64,000 nucleotides of DNA from Fictibacillus sp. BK138 (GTDB lineage Bacteria > Bacillota > Bacilli > Bacillales > Fictibacillaceae), in the NCBI RefSeq assembly GCF_004216955.1, contig NZ_SGXL01000001.1, positions 1,297,034 to 1,361,033 of the forward strand. The letters run 5' to 3'. The position numbers were made by a program, and so were the translations under genes. This document shows positions 42,991 through 50,880 of the stretch, piece after piece (position 1 is the first letter of the stretch; each line of letters starts with the position of its first letter). The notes under the pieces were generated by a model. That model was given only the letters and a program-made list of their open reading frames with translations. It was not told the origin of the DNA and did not search any database.

Positions 42991-43108
42991 AGGCTCTTTT
43001 CAAAAAGATTGTTGCTTTTTGGATATTTTCTTTTTTTCTTCCTATGCAAGTTGATTGAAGCGTAAGGTGCGAGACTATCGGAGAGCAACAATGAATACGA
43101 AAACAGCC
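42991..43108 (-). repeat. Dispersed repeat, copy 4 (internally deleted)
   Basis: 118 bp holding both outer ends (AGGCTCTTTTC..TTGTTGC at the left, GCAACAA..GAAAACAGCC at the right) and one inner end (GTTGATTGAAGCGTAAGGTGCG), but missing the central hairpin. It begins directly after the gdh terminator T-run and ends 4 bp before menA. Confidence 0.78.
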
Positions 43109-43112
43109 GTTT

Positions 43113-44003
43113 TTATAACAGAATACCTGTTAATGTTCCAATACATAAAAGAATTCCAAAAGCCATGTGAAGCATGGCAGTTAATCCTAGAGCCTTATTA
43201 AGCTGCTTGGCTTCCCAAGTGGATACTGCAATCTGCAGCCCTTTTAATGCGATAGGAAGTGTTATAGCAGCAATCAGACTCCAAGCAGGTAAAATATTTA
43301 AAAGCACTAAAGCAATTAAACTAACGTACGTACCAAGCATTAGAATATAGTACTCGATACGAGAGGCTTTCCTGCCGATCAAGCCTGCAATAGTCGTTTT
43401 CCCAATCTGTTTATCTGTATCGAAATCCCTTAAATTATTGGCATGCAGAATGGCCATTACAAGAAGAGCATTTGGTATGGCTGCCAAAAAGACTTCCATG
43501 TTCAGATTGAGTGTTTGTGTATAAAAGGATCCAACGACAGCTAGAATTCCGAGAGTACTGCCAGAAGCTATCTCACCTAATCCGTTATAAGCTAATGCAT
43601 AACGTGTAGCCGTGTAAAAGTAACCTACCAATAAGGAAGGAATACCGATATAAAGAACAACTGGTCCGGTTAGTGCTGTCAAAATCAAGCCAATAATAAT
43701 ACTTAAGCTGAAGAAGATTAATCCTGTGATGTACACTTGACGAGGTGTCATTTCCTTTCGGTCGATAACACCAGACGGGCTTAAGGAACCAGGAATATCT
43801 GCACCTTTAACATGATCAAAATAATCATTTACAAGGTTTGTGCCGCATTGTAAAAATACAGCTCCAAAAAGCGTGAGTAAGAATGTAGTCCAGTTGATGC
43901 TTGTCCATTGCAAAGATAAAATCGTTCCGAAAATAACAGGTATGACTGATGCTGTTAATGAAAAAGGTCTTGTAGAAGCGAAAATGACCTTTGGATGTAT
44001 CAT
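43113..44003 (-). CDS. menA: UbiA-family prenyltransferase, probably MenA
   Basis: 296 residues, eight to nine membrane segments. Two Asp-rich sites bind Mg-prenyl diphosphate: NDYFDHVKGAD near residue 60 and DFDTDKQIGK near 185. These fit 1,4-dihydroxy-2-naphthoate polyprenyltransferase, the membrane step of menaquinone synthesis, but other UbiA members cannot be excluded, and no other men gene is in the window. Start ATG on the minus strand behind AAAGGGGG; the longer frame has no SD. Confidence 0.8.
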   Translation of the reverse strand: MIHPKVIFASTRPFSLTASVIPVIFGTILSLQWTSINWTTFLLTLFGAVFLQCGTNLVNDYFDHVKGADIPGSLSPSGVIDRKEMTPRQVYITGLIFFSLSIIIGLILTALTGPVVLYIGIPSLLVGYFYTATRYALAYNGLGEIASGSTLGILAVVGSFYTQTLNLNMEVFLAAIPNALLVMAILHANNLRDFDTDKQIGKTTIAGLIGRKASRIEYYILMLGTYVSLIALVLLNILPAWSLIAAITLPIALKGLQIAVSTWEAKQLNKALGLTAMLHMAFGILLCIGTLTGILL

Positions 44004-44149
44004 TTGTGTTTCCCCCTTTACGCTTATTATTATAATAAAAGTTTGTGAAAGTGTACACATAAATAACTTTCATAAATATTACCCAATTTTTAAAAAAGAA
44101 GGAAACTTTTCTGAGCAGAATGAATATCCTTTTAGAGGCAAAAAAAATC

Positions 44150-44178
44150 TTTACAACACTTGGTAAATTGTGTATGAT
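44150..44178 (+). promoter_or_regulatory. Sigma-A promoter of the micro-ORF cassette
   Basis: TTTACA (44150-44155), 17-nt spacer, TATGAT (44173-44178), giving a start near 44185 and a 34-nt leader to the first micro-ORF. Confidence 0.72.
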
Positions 44179-44218
44179 TTGCTAAGTAAAGTAAAATTAA
44201 AAAAGGAGGTTGAACAAA

Positions 44219-44299
44219 ATGATTTTAAAGTTGCGTACAACAATTAAACTGAATAAAAATTTACGTTCGACCGCCAACTGGAGCAGTATGTCTATTTAA
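44219..44299 (+). CDS. 26-residue basic micro-ORF (leader peptide candidate)
   Basis: A short ORF behind a very strong SD (AAAAAGGAGG, 8 nt from ATG). The product starts MILKLRTTIKLNKNLR, is basic and polar, and ends with NWSSMSI. It ends 14 nt before the first of two tandem terminators. I do not recognise the peptide. Strong SD plus promoter support translation; its position suggests either a functional peptide or an attenuation leader. Confidence 0.6.
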   Translation: MILKLRTTIKLNKNLRSTANWSSMSI

Positions 44300-44312
44300 T
44301 CTGTTTAAAAGA

Positions 44313-44341
44313 CACCGCAGGTCGAATGCCTGCGGTTTTTA
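44313..44341 (+). terminator. First of two tandem terminators
   Basis: ACCGCAGG (44314-44321) with CCTGCGGT (44329-44336), then Ts. Confidence 0.9.
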
Positions 44342-44354
44342 TATGACCATTTTT

Positions 44355-44385
44355 GCACCGCAGGGATTTTCTGCGGTGTTTTTTA
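44355..44385 (+). terminator. Second of two tandem terminators
   Basis: CACCGCAG (44356-44363) with CTGCGGTG (44371-44378), then six Ts. Its arms are interchangeable with those of the first hairpin, so cross-pairing (44329-44336 with 44357-44364) is possible. Confidence 0.9.
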
Positions 44386-44412
44386 TATAAAAATTTAAAG
44401 GAGGAGATTGCA

Positions 44413-44472
44413 ATGATAATGGTAGGAATTACACTGCTTACTTGGCTGTTAACGGAGAAAAACTCGACCTAA
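44413..44472 (+). CDS. 19-residue hydrophobic micro-ORF
   Basis: MIMVGITLLTWLLTEKNST, behind AAAGGAGGAG at good spacing. Residues 2-13 could insert in a membrane. It lies between the tandem terminators and the yrzI-like gene, 39 bp before the latter's ATG. No family recognised. The strong SD is the main evidence. Confidence 0.55.
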   Translation: MIMVGITLLTWLLTEKNST

Positions 44473-44511
44473 ACTAAAAAATATAATAACGAATTAGGAG
44501 TGAATAACAAT

Positions 44512-44664
44512 ATGTTTACATTACATTTGTTTTTTGTAACGATTACCTTTTCAATTAAAAGAACTCATAGATCAGAAGAACAGTACATGGCTGATAGGAG
44601 AGTAAAATCTCTATATGATCGGGCTAAAGAAAAGGCAGCATATAATATATCTTCAATGCTTTAA
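44512..44664 (+). CDS. YrzI-family small protein
   Basis: 50 residues opening MFTLHLFFVTITFSIKR, then a charged helix (RSEEQYMADRRVKSLYDRAKEK). This hydrophobic beta-like start followed by ITxxxxKR is the pattern of the Bacillus YrzI group, labelled probable sporulation proteins. ATG after TTAGGAGTG. A terminator shared with the opposing ligase gene follows. The function is unknown. Confidence 0.7.
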   Translation: MFTLHLFFVTITFSIKRTHRSEEQYMADRRVKSLYDRAKEKAAYNISSML

Positions 44665-44671
44665 AAAAAAT

Positions 44672-44710
44672 CAGCGCCCTCCACGATGAAAAGTGGATAG
44701 GCGCTTTTTA
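44672..44710 (+). terminator. Bidirectional terminator between yrzI-like and ligase genes
   Basis: AGCGCC (44673-44678) with GGCGCT (44700-44705) and an inner CCAC/GTGG stem; T-rich on the plus side and A-rich before it, serving both converging genes. Confidence 0.85.
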
Positions 44711-45946
44711 TTTTATACAAGAGGGTAGATAGTAAGAAAGGTTATCGGTAATACGGTTTCCAACACGGTATCCGAAAGCACTTGGTCTGCCGTTAATGAT
44801 AAATGTACCTGTCATACGGTGCCCTTCAATCGTTCCTTTTTGTGAATCGAAGTTCATTTTTGGAAGAGGAACGTACTTCTGATAAACACTCACATAATGT
44901 TCATACGTTTTATGTTTGTCTTGATCGAGAAGCTTACCTTCTCCATCAAATATTCGAACCGTATCCCCTTCGCGGCCAAATACAGGCTTTTGTACAAACA
45001 TCTCTTTATTTTTCAGGAAAAGATCAGGTTCTAAATAGGTAGGTAAAAAATATTGACCGATCCATTCGTGTTCCTCTTCTGTAAAAAAAGCAGCGCGTTC
45101 TTCGTGCATACCCCATATGACTGCAAGTACAGCTTTACTCTGTAATAAAAATGCAGAAGGAGGATTCACAATTGCAAGCTTCTTTTGTATTACAAGATCA
45201 GTCAGCTGCAGACCGATCTCCTCATCTGTTGTTATGTCTTTATCCTGAATTAGCAATTCGATCGGAAATGTCTGACGGTACAAGACATCAATCTTTTTTC
45301 CTTTTGTATCATAAAGCCCTTCATTCTTCCTGATAATAAGCTGATCTAAAGGAATGTATTGAGAAGGGAAACCACAAAGATTTTTCAAAAAAAGTACGGT
45401 CTCTTTATCTTCTGTATTGTCATCATGAGATGTAAATACAATGTTTGGTGAATGCGAAGATTTTAATCCTCGATAGGAGGTAAGAATCGCTGATCGAACA
45501 GCACGTTTTAGTTCCTCTTCCGAACCTGTATTGGGATCATTACCCCCGAAATGTTCAGAAATAAGACCGTTTATTTTAAAGCATTCATAGATAAATGTAG
45601 GTGTATCACTGTTAAACTCCATCACTTTGTGTCCATCAAGAGTTTCAATAGAATCGATTCTGCCGATCACTGTTTTTGGGAGTTCTGTATGAAAGCGGAG
45701 AAACGAAAACAATGAATCCGGAAACCCTAAAAGTCTTAAAATATCATTTTCCAAGCTTTGTGATTGAAGAAGCTCTGCTGTTTTAAAAAGAATGTGACTC
45801 ACTCTGGAACCGAATTCCTTAACTGAATCGGCTACTTCTTTTTCAATAAAGAAAGGTGAATACAACGCATACTCTTGTCCATACATATCTGCCCAAAACT
45901 CTGGAATCTTCTCATAGAATTTTTTTCTTTGTTCAATATAGCTCAT
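44708..45946 (-). CDS. Glutathionylspermidine synthase-like ATP-grasp ligase
   Basis: 412 residues of the GSP_synth (PF03738) group related to E. coli YgiC/YjfC. Motifs: substrate loop MEFNSDTPTF, ATP-grasp lysine/Mg region VQKPVFGREGDTVRIFD, and an end RMTGTFIINGRPSAFGYRVG. These enzymes make amide bonds with ATP; the physiological substrate of this subgroup is unknown. No amidase half is present. ATG at 45946 behind GGAGG; the 17-codon longer frame lacks an SD. DUF350 and lipoprotein genes lie upstream on the same strand. Confidence 0.87.
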   Translation of the reverse strand: MSYIEQRKKFYEKIPEFWADMYGQEYALYSPFFIEKEVADSVKEFGSRVSHILFKTAELLQSQSLENDILRLLGFPDSLFSFLRFHTELPKTVIGRIDSIETLDGHKVMEFNSDTPTFIYECFKINGLISEHFGGNDPNTGSEEELKRAVRSAILTSYRGLKSSHSPNIVFTSHDDNTEDKETVLFLKNLCGFPSQYIPLDQLIIRKNEGLYDTKGKKIDVLYRQTFPIELLIQDKDITTDEEIGLQLTDLVIQKKLAIVNPPSAFLLQSKAVLAVIWGMHEERAAFFTEEEHEWIGQYFLPTYLEPDLFLKNKEMFVQKPVFGREGDTVRIFDGEGKLLDQDKHKTYEHYVSVYQKYVPLPKMNFDSQKGTIEGHRMTGTFIINGRPSAFGYRVGNRITDNLSYYLPSCIK

Positions 45947-46023
45947 GATTAAACCTCCGGCGCTACATACATTCATGAAAACTGATATCATAAACATAAC
46001 AAATTATAAAAGGGATGAGAATA

Positions 46024-46470
46024 ATGGAATTAACTTATTACATAGAAAAATCAGATGGATATGAACCTTTCTTAACTTATAAAATACCTGAAAATATGCA
46101 CAATGATGAAAAATATGCGAGACAGTTATGTGAGTTTTTCGTTACAGGACAAAAAGAGTATGAACTGCAATCCAATGAAATGAAAGGGAGCGAAGAGATT
46201 TTAATCGTTAAAGAAAAAGGTCCTGCTAAACGTTTCTCAGATGAGACAAGCTACAAAGGAAGAGGAATCTTTTTAGAGTTCAGGCGATACCAGAGTACAG
46301 GTGATATGCCCCTTTTGCATGTACAAGCATTAAACAGCCATTGGGATGTTATGAGGTATCTTTTAAAAGACGTAGTTGAGATACCAAGACAAGGTCAATT
46401 TTTACGAGATTCAGCAGAGCTTGATGAAGACCGAGCAGTTTACGTGATGTATGTAGGGGAAAAAATATAA
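46024..46470 (+). CDS. Uncharacterised 148-residue protein
   Basis: Soluble protein, no signal peptide or membrane segment, opening MELTYYIEKSDGYEPFLTYK and ending AVYVMYVGEKI; mixed alpha/beta with many charged residues. It runs opposite to its neighbours, divergent from the ATP-grasp ligase and convergent with DUF350. SD AAAAGGG about 10 nt before ATG 46024. I do not recognise a family. Position suggests a role linked to the ligase group. Confidence 0.75.
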   Translation: MELTYYIEKSDGYEPFLTYKIPENMHNDEKYARQLCEFFVTGQKEYELQSNEMKGSEEILIVKEKGPAKRFSDETSYKGRGIFLEFRRYQSTGDMPLLHVQALNSHWDVMRYLLKDVVEIPRQGQFLRDSAELDEDRAVYVMYVGEKI

Positions 46471-46500
46471 GCATGCGGCAAAAGCTGCATGCTTTTTATA
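46467..46500 (+). terminator. Terminator between 46.0-kb gene and DUF350 gene
   Basis: AAGCATGC (46469-46476) with GCATGCTT (46487-46494), then Ts. The preceding run of As makes it usable in both directions. Confidence 0.86.
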
Positions 46501-46501
46501 T

Positions 46502-46900
46502 TTAATATGTAAGACATTGTGCGATTACCCAGCCTACAGAAAGGCTAAGAAACATAACGAGCAATCCCACCGCTTTGTTATCAGCATCTATAGCTTTTGA
46601 AATACTTGAACGAATAGCGAGGTGTTCTGCAACGAAAAGTGCTGCAATTTGAGCAACGATCCCTACCGCTCCCCATATAAGCAGATCGATAATGCTTAAT
46701 GAGTTAGCGATGGAGGAGCCGATTACAAAAGCAAGACCAAAAAGTCTTCCACCTAAAGACAGTGCAGCTGCTGTATTACCTTTGCTGATCAACTGAAGTT
46801 CCTTCGTCTTAGTTGATAATTCAAAGATAATAAATCCTGCAAATAAAAGGCCGAGGCCTGTAGCCGCATATAAAGCAAAATTAATAAATAAATTCATCAT
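46502..46900 (-). CDS. DUF350 membrane protein
   Basis: 132 residues with four hydrophobic segments, the two-repeat layout of DUF350 (E. coli YjfL). LFAGFIIFELSTK and GNTAAALSLGGRLFGLAFVIGSSI are recognisable family stretches. These proteins occur beside YgiC/YjfC-type ATP-grasp enzymes and DUF1190-like lipoproteins, as here. ATG behind AAGGAG. 16 bp after the lipoprotein gene, so one operon. Confidence 0.85.
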   Translation of the reverse strand: MMNLFINFALYAATGLGLLFAGFIIFELSTKTKELQLISKGNTAAALSLGGRLFGLAFVIGSSIANSLSIIDLLIWGAVGIVAQIAALFVAEHLAIRSSISKAIDADNKAVGLLVMFLSLSVGWVIAQCLTY

Positions 46901-46916
46901 TACAACTCCTTAAATT

Positions 46917-47240
46917 TTATCCTCCGAAGCCTTTGCTGCTTCCGAACCCAGTACTTCCGCCTTTAAAGCTGGAGCTCTTTTTGTATGACTTATACTTTGA
47001 GTTTTTCAATAAACTGCTTGTTCCGCTGAAATATCTGCCTCCAAAGAAGTAATAACCGAAATAGCGGGAATTCGTATCATCACATTCATAGACGCCGTCA
47101 TCTTCATCCCATTCCCAATCCTGGCATTCAGCATCAGTAGGTTCTGGTGGAAGCTCCTGTGCTTGATCGTTACAACCTGAAAGCATAACTGCTACAGAAG
47201 CAGATGAAACACCTGCAATAAGTTTCTTTGTTTTATTCAT
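46917..47240 (-). CDS. Lipoprotein with Gly/Ser-rich C-terminus (YgiB-like)
   Basis: 107 residues. Lipobox MLSGC gives a lipidated Cys at 23; the mature part is acidic (DAECQDWEWDEDDGVYECDD) then Tyr/Gly/Ser/Lys-rich and ends in GSTGFGSSKGFGG. In E. coli the analogous lipoproteins (YgiB/YjfM, DUF1190) accompany ATP-grasp enzymes; homology here is suggested by architecture and position only. ATG behind GGGGTG. A C-terminal -GG makes it a candidate substrate of the ligase, an inference. Confidence 0.72.
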   Translation of the reverse strand: MNKTKKLIAGVSSASVAVMLSGCNDQAQELPPEPTDAECQDWEWDEDDGVYECDDTNSRYFGYYFFGGRYFSGTSSLLKNSKYKSYKKSSSFKGGSTGFGSSKGFGG

Positions 47241-47407
47241 GTTTTCACCCCATTCAAGCCTAATTATAGATGTAATCCCAATTCTTGAAAACCATTTATT
47301 TCTATTACGTCAATGAAATAAAAAGGTTCCATTTTAGATGTACAGACACACCCAAGCCCAGCTTCGCATAAAGATAAAGGAGTAAGAATTGTCTTGGAGG
47401 TGCTGTT

Positions 47408-48115
47408 ATGTCATTAGTAGGTGTGTTGGCCTATTTTTTTAAAGAAGTCATGCTCTTTGTGTCATATGTTAAAAACAATGCTTTTCCCCAGCCACTGTCT
47501 GAGAATGAAGAAAAGCAGTACTTAAAAGATATGGCGAACGGTGATGAAACAGCTAGAGGATTGCTGATCGAGCACAATCTTAGACTTGTCGCGCATATTG
47601 TAAAAAAATTTGAAAATACAGGGGAGGATACGGAAGACCTTATTTCCATTGGTACCATCGGATTGATTAAAGCCATCGAGAGCTATTCAAGAGGAAAAGG
47701 AACGAAGCTGGCGACTTATGCAGCCCGTTGCATTGAGAATGAAATATTAATGCACCTCCGTGCGTTAAAGAAAACCAAAAAAGACGTATCCCTGCACGAC
47801 CCGATTGGAACGGACAAAGAAGGAAATGAGATTACGCTTATTGATGTTTTAAAAGCTGAGACTGAAGATGTTGTGGACGCCATTCAGCTAAAAATGCAGA
47901 AAAAGAAAATTTATGATTATATTCATGTGTTGGATGACCGTGAAAAAGAAGTAATCGTTGGACGTTTTGGCTTGGATCTGCAAAAAGAAAAAACACAAAG
48001 AGAAATCGCCAAGCAACTTGGTATATCAAGAAGCTATGTTTCGCGGATTGAAAAAAGAGCGCTGATGAAGCTTTTTCATGAATTCTATAGAAGCCGTCAG
48101 CAATCAGAACGGTGA
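47408..48115 (+). CDS. sigK: Sporulation sigma factor SigK (pro-sigma-K)
   Basis: 235 residues. N-terminal pro-sequence (about 1-20; [20 protein letters not shown]) removed by SpoIVFB in B. subtilis, region 2 ([18 protein letters not shown] to [14 protein letters not shown]) and region 4 HTH ([21 protein letters not shown]). The gene is continuous: there is no skin-type insertion, and no recombinase is needed. ATG behind TTGGAGGTG. Directs late mother-cell genes. No clear sigma-E/SpoIIID promoter could be assigned in the 167-bp upstream gap. Confidence 0.96.
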   Translation: MSLVGVLAYFFKEVMLFVSYVKNNAFPQPLSENEEKQYLKDMANGDETARGLLIEHNLRLVAHIVKKFENTGEDTEDLISIGTIGLIKAIESYSRGKGTKLATYAARCIENEILMHLRALKKTKKDVSLHDPIGTDKEGNEITLIDVLKAETEDVVDAIQLKMQKKKIYDYIHVLDDREKEVIVGRFGLDLQKEKTQREIAKQLGISRSYVSRIEKRALMKLFHEFYRSRQQSER

Positions 48116-48129
48116 TAGATCAAAACAAG

Positions 48130-48160
48130 AGGCTGGTAACATTTACAGCCTTTTTATTTT
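48130..48160 (+). terminator. Intrinsic terminator after sigK
   Basis: GGCTG with CAGCC, extended by GTAA/TTAC with a bulged G, followed by T-rich sequence. Confidence 0.82.
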
Positions 48161-48199
48161 TTGCTTCGGGCAAACTAAAGAAAAAAAGGAGTTTTTTAA

Positions 48200-48481
48200 A
48201 TGGCTAGAAGAAAAAGACAGCCTGTCGTGCCAGAAGCACGTGAAGCACTTGATAAATTAAAAGCAAAAGTGATGAAAGAAGCAGGATACAACGTTTCTGA
48301 AAAATCTCCAGATGATGTGAAGTATGAAGTCGCTAAAGATATGGGGGTACAACTTGGCAAAGGTTATAACGGTACGATTACTTCAAAAGATGCAGGGCGT
48401 GTAGGTGGGCAAATTGGTGGCAGGATGGTTAAAGAACTTATCCAGCAAGCAAAAGCAAATCTAAATAAAGAAGTTCGTTAA
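48200..48481 (+). CDS. Alpha/beta-type small acid-soluble spore protein
   Basis: 93 residues. The SASP core runs from about 39 to 88: DVKYEVAKDMGVQLG (GPR-cleavage region; EVA instead of the usual EIA/EFA) and GRVGGQIGGRMVKELIQQA (DNA-binding helix). A 38-residue N-terminal part (MARRKRQPVVPEAREALDKL) makes it longer than the usual 60-72. It would coat and protect spore DNA. ATG behind AAAAGGAG; lies directly after sigK. Confidence 0.85.
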   Translation: MARRKRQPVVPEAREALDKLKAKVMKEAGYNVSEKSPDDVKYEVAKDMGVQLGKGYNGTITSKDAGRVGGQIGGRMVKELIQQAKANLNKEVR

Positions 48482-48554
48482 CAAATAAAAAAGAATTACT
48501 GTGTTTAAATCATATAAACAGGGAATAGAATAGGTAAAAACAGGAGGCGTTGAT

Positions 48555-48629
48555 ATGCAGGAAGCTGTTTTATATGGATCTTTCGTGGTGATGTTAGCCT
48601 ATTTTATTTATGCGGCAATCGCAGAATAA
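48555..48629 (+). CDS. 24-residue membrane micro-protein
   Basis: MQEAVLYGSFVVMLAYFIYA followed by AIAE: almost entirely one membrane helix flanked by acidic residues. SD AGGAGGCG lies 6-7 nt before the ATG, and a dedicated terminator follows 8 nt after the stop. It sits alone between the SASP gene and pepF. No family recognised; its size recalls other sporulation or small-subunit micro-proteins, but this is not evidence of function. Confidence 0.6.
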   Translation: MQEAVLYGSFVVMLAYFIYAAIAE

Positions 48630-48636
48630 TAAAAAA

Positions 48637-48662
48637 TCTCTCCAAAAAGGGGAGTTTTTTTA
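48637..48662 (+). terminator. Intrinsic terminator after 24-residue gene
   Basis: CTCTCC with GGGGAG (one G-U) around AAAAA, then seven Ts. Confidence 0.8.
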
Positions 48663-48769
48663 TGCAAAAAAATAAAATTGATAAAAAATAAACTTCATAG
48701 TCGATTTTTGTTTGAATATTTTTTATAATAAGAAAAGAGTGTAAATACGTACATAATAGGGGGAAGAAT

Positions 48770-50551
48770 ATGTTATTACAAGATTTAAGGCAAACATGGG
48801 AACTTGATTCTGTTTTTCCTGGCGGCAGCGATTCAAAAGAGCTTCTTGCAGAAATAAAATGGGCGGAAGAGGAAGTTAAAGTCCTCGCAAAAAAATCGGA
48901 AGAATTTACTTTTACTAACGAAAGCTTCTTAAAGTTAATCTCAGAAATGCAAAGTTTCTCCGAAAGACTGTCAACTACAGGTGCATTTGTTGGCTGTTTG
49001 ATCGCGCAAGATGTTAAGGATAAAAAAGCGATGGGACTGCGTGGACGATTAGAATCTGTATATGCCGCGTTTTCCAATGTGGGATCAGCACTTGATAAGC
49101 AGTTGATGGAAATCTCCGAAGATACATGGAAAGACGTAGTCAGTATGCCAGAGTTTAAAGATATTGCATTCACACTTAACGAGAGAAGAACACAAGCCAA
49201 AGAAAAATTGGGCATTTCCGAGGAATCTTTAATCAATGATCTTGCTGTAGATGGATACCATGCATGGTCCACGCTTTACGATTTAGTGGTAGGAAGAATT
49301 AATATTAAAGTCGAAATTGACGGCAAAGAAGAAGAATTATCCGTCGGTCAAGCAGAAAACAAATTTTCTAATCCTGATCGTAAAATACGAAAAGATACAT
49401 TTGAAAAGTTCGTTGAGGCATGGGATAACGAAGGAGAATTTTGTGCAGCATCACTTAATCATATTGCAGGGTTCAGAAATGAGATCTATAAACATAGAGG
49501 ATGGAAAGAAACACTGAAAGAACCTCTTGCGATCAACCGTATGAAAGAAGAAACACTTACGGCCATGTGGGATGCTATTTCATCACAAAAAGATATTTTT
49601 GTGAAATATCTAGATCGTAAAGCAGAATTACTTGGTTTAGAAAAACTAAGCTGGTACGACGTAGATGCACCGCTTTCTTCTGCAAACAGCAAAATGAGCT
49701 ATGATGAATCAGCGCAGTTTATTGTTGAACATTTCCGTTCTCTTGCTCCTAAGATGGCTGATTTCTCTGAGAAAGCTTTTCTGAAAGGATGGATTGAAGC
49801 AGAAGACCGTGCTGGAAAAAGACCAGGAGGTTTCTGTACAGGTTTCCCGACTAAGAAAGAAACGCGTATTTTCATGACGTTCTCTGGGACACCAAGTAAT
49901 GTATCTACATTAGCACATGAGCTTGGCCACGCATTCCATTCAGATGTACTAAAAGAATTACCTTATTATGCAACGAATTATGCGATGAACGTTGCTGAAA
50001 CGGCATCTACTTTTGCTGAAATGATCGTAGCAGATGCTGCAGTTACAAATGCAAAAACAAAAGAAGAAAAGATTGCTCTTTTAGAAGATAAAGCACAGCG
50101 TTCTGTAGCATTCTTCATGAACATCCATGCACGATTCTTGTTTGAAACTAGAATGTATGAAGAAAGAAAGAACGGTCAATTATCTGTTGAGCGTCTGTGT
50201 GAGTTGATGGAAGAAGCTCAAAAAGAAGCATTTAATGGGGCTCTAGCTGAGTACCATCCATATTTCTGGGCATCTAAACTTCATTTCTACATTACAGATG
50301 TACCGTTCTATAACTTCCCATATACATTTGGATACTTGTTCTCAGCTGGGATCTACGCAAAAGCAAAAGAAGAAGGACCTTCATTCGAAGAGAAATATAT
50401 CGCACTTTTACAAGACACTGGCAAGATGGAAGTAGAAGAATTAGCACAAAAACATTTAGGAATTGATATTACGAAACAAGATTTCTGGTTAAAAGGAATT
50501 GAATTAGCAGCAGCAGATGTAGAGGAATTCCTTGAACTAACTCAAAAATAA
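48770..50551 (+). CDS. pepF: Oligoendopeptidase F family (M3) metallopeptidase
   Basis: 593 residues. Zinc site HEXXH as LAHELGHAFHSD near 382-393 with a third ligand Glu in AETASTFAEM about 25 residues later: canonical M3B PepF family. Cytosolic; hydrolyses oligopeptides. ATG after GGGGGAAG. A weak promoter TCGATT (48701-48706), 17-nt spacer, TATAAT (48724-48729) precedes it. A repeat copy begins 4 bp after its stop. Confidence 0.94.
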   Translation: MLLQDLRQTWELDSVFPGGSDSKELLAEIKWAEEEVKVLAKKSEEFTFTNESFLKLISEMQSFSERLSTTGAFVGCLIAQDVKDKKAMGLRGRLESVYAAFSNVGSALDKQLMEISEDTWKDVVSMPEFKDIAFTLNERRTQAKEKLGISEESLINDLAVDGYHAWSTLYDLVVGRINIKVEIDGKEEELSVGQAENKFSNPDRKIRKDTFEKFVEAWDNEGEFCAASLNHIAGFRNEIYKHRGWKETLKEPLAINRMKEETLTAMWDAISSQKDIFVKYLDRKAELLGLEKLSWYDVDAPLSSANSKMSYDESAQFIVEHFRSLAPKMADFSEKAFLKGWIEAEDRAGKRPGGFCTGFPTKKETRIFMTFSGTPSNVSTLAHELGHAFHSDVLKELPYYATNYAMNVAETASTFAEMIVADAAVTNAKTKEEKIALLEDKAQRSVAFFMNIHARFLFETRMYEERKNGQLSVERLCELMEEAQKEAFNGALAEYHPYFWASKLHFYITDVPFYNFPYTFGYLFSAGIYAKAKEEGPSFEEKYIALLQDTGKMEVEELAQKHLGIDITKQDFWLKGIELAAADVEEFLELTQK

Positions 50552-50555
50552 TAAA

Positions 50556-50840
50556 AGCCTGTTTTCGTAAACTTTGTTGTTTTTGAATGTGATTAATTTC
50601 CGCTCTTCGGGCTCGCTTTCCGCAGGGCGTGCGGTGAGCCCACTCCGTACTTCGTACATAGAGTGGGCTCACCTGTCCCGGGTCGTCCTGCAGGACAAGG
50701 AAGGCTTCGGCAGCTTTACATCGCACGAAGAAAATGTGACTTTCCATTTTCGAGGAGTCTCGCCCTTCCGATCCAATTAACTGTTCAATGAAGAACTTTA
50801 GAAAATCCTTCAATAGCTACAATGTTTTAGAAATAAGCCT
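50556..50840 (+). repeat. Dispersed structured repeat, copy 5 (type B)
   Basis: 285 bp between pepF and pssA. Outer ends AGCCTGTTTTC and GAAATAAGCCT are inverted; the central hairpin pairs GGTGAGCCCACTC (50633-50645) perfectly with GAGTGGGCTCACC (50661-50673), apex GTAC-ttc-GTAC. A second stem CTTCG/CGAAG lies downstream. Inner ends TTAATT and AATTAA keep complementarity though they differ from other copies. Confidence 0.88.
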
Positions 50841-50845
50841 AAAAA

Positions 50846-50880
50846 ATAAACCGCAGATTAACTTCTGCGGTTTATTTTTA
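50846..50880 (-). terminator. Terminator of pssA (bidirectional)
   Basis: AAACCGCAGA (50848-50857) with TCTGCGGTTT (50863-50872), T-rich on both strands. Confidence 0.88.

Noticed and set aside
47408-48115. skin-type insertion in sigK
   Set aside because: The reading frame is continuous over all 235 codons.
48604-49272. 222-codon minus-strand frame opposite pepF
   Set aside because: Shadow of the pepF coding frame without SD; composition is Ser/Leu-rich noise.
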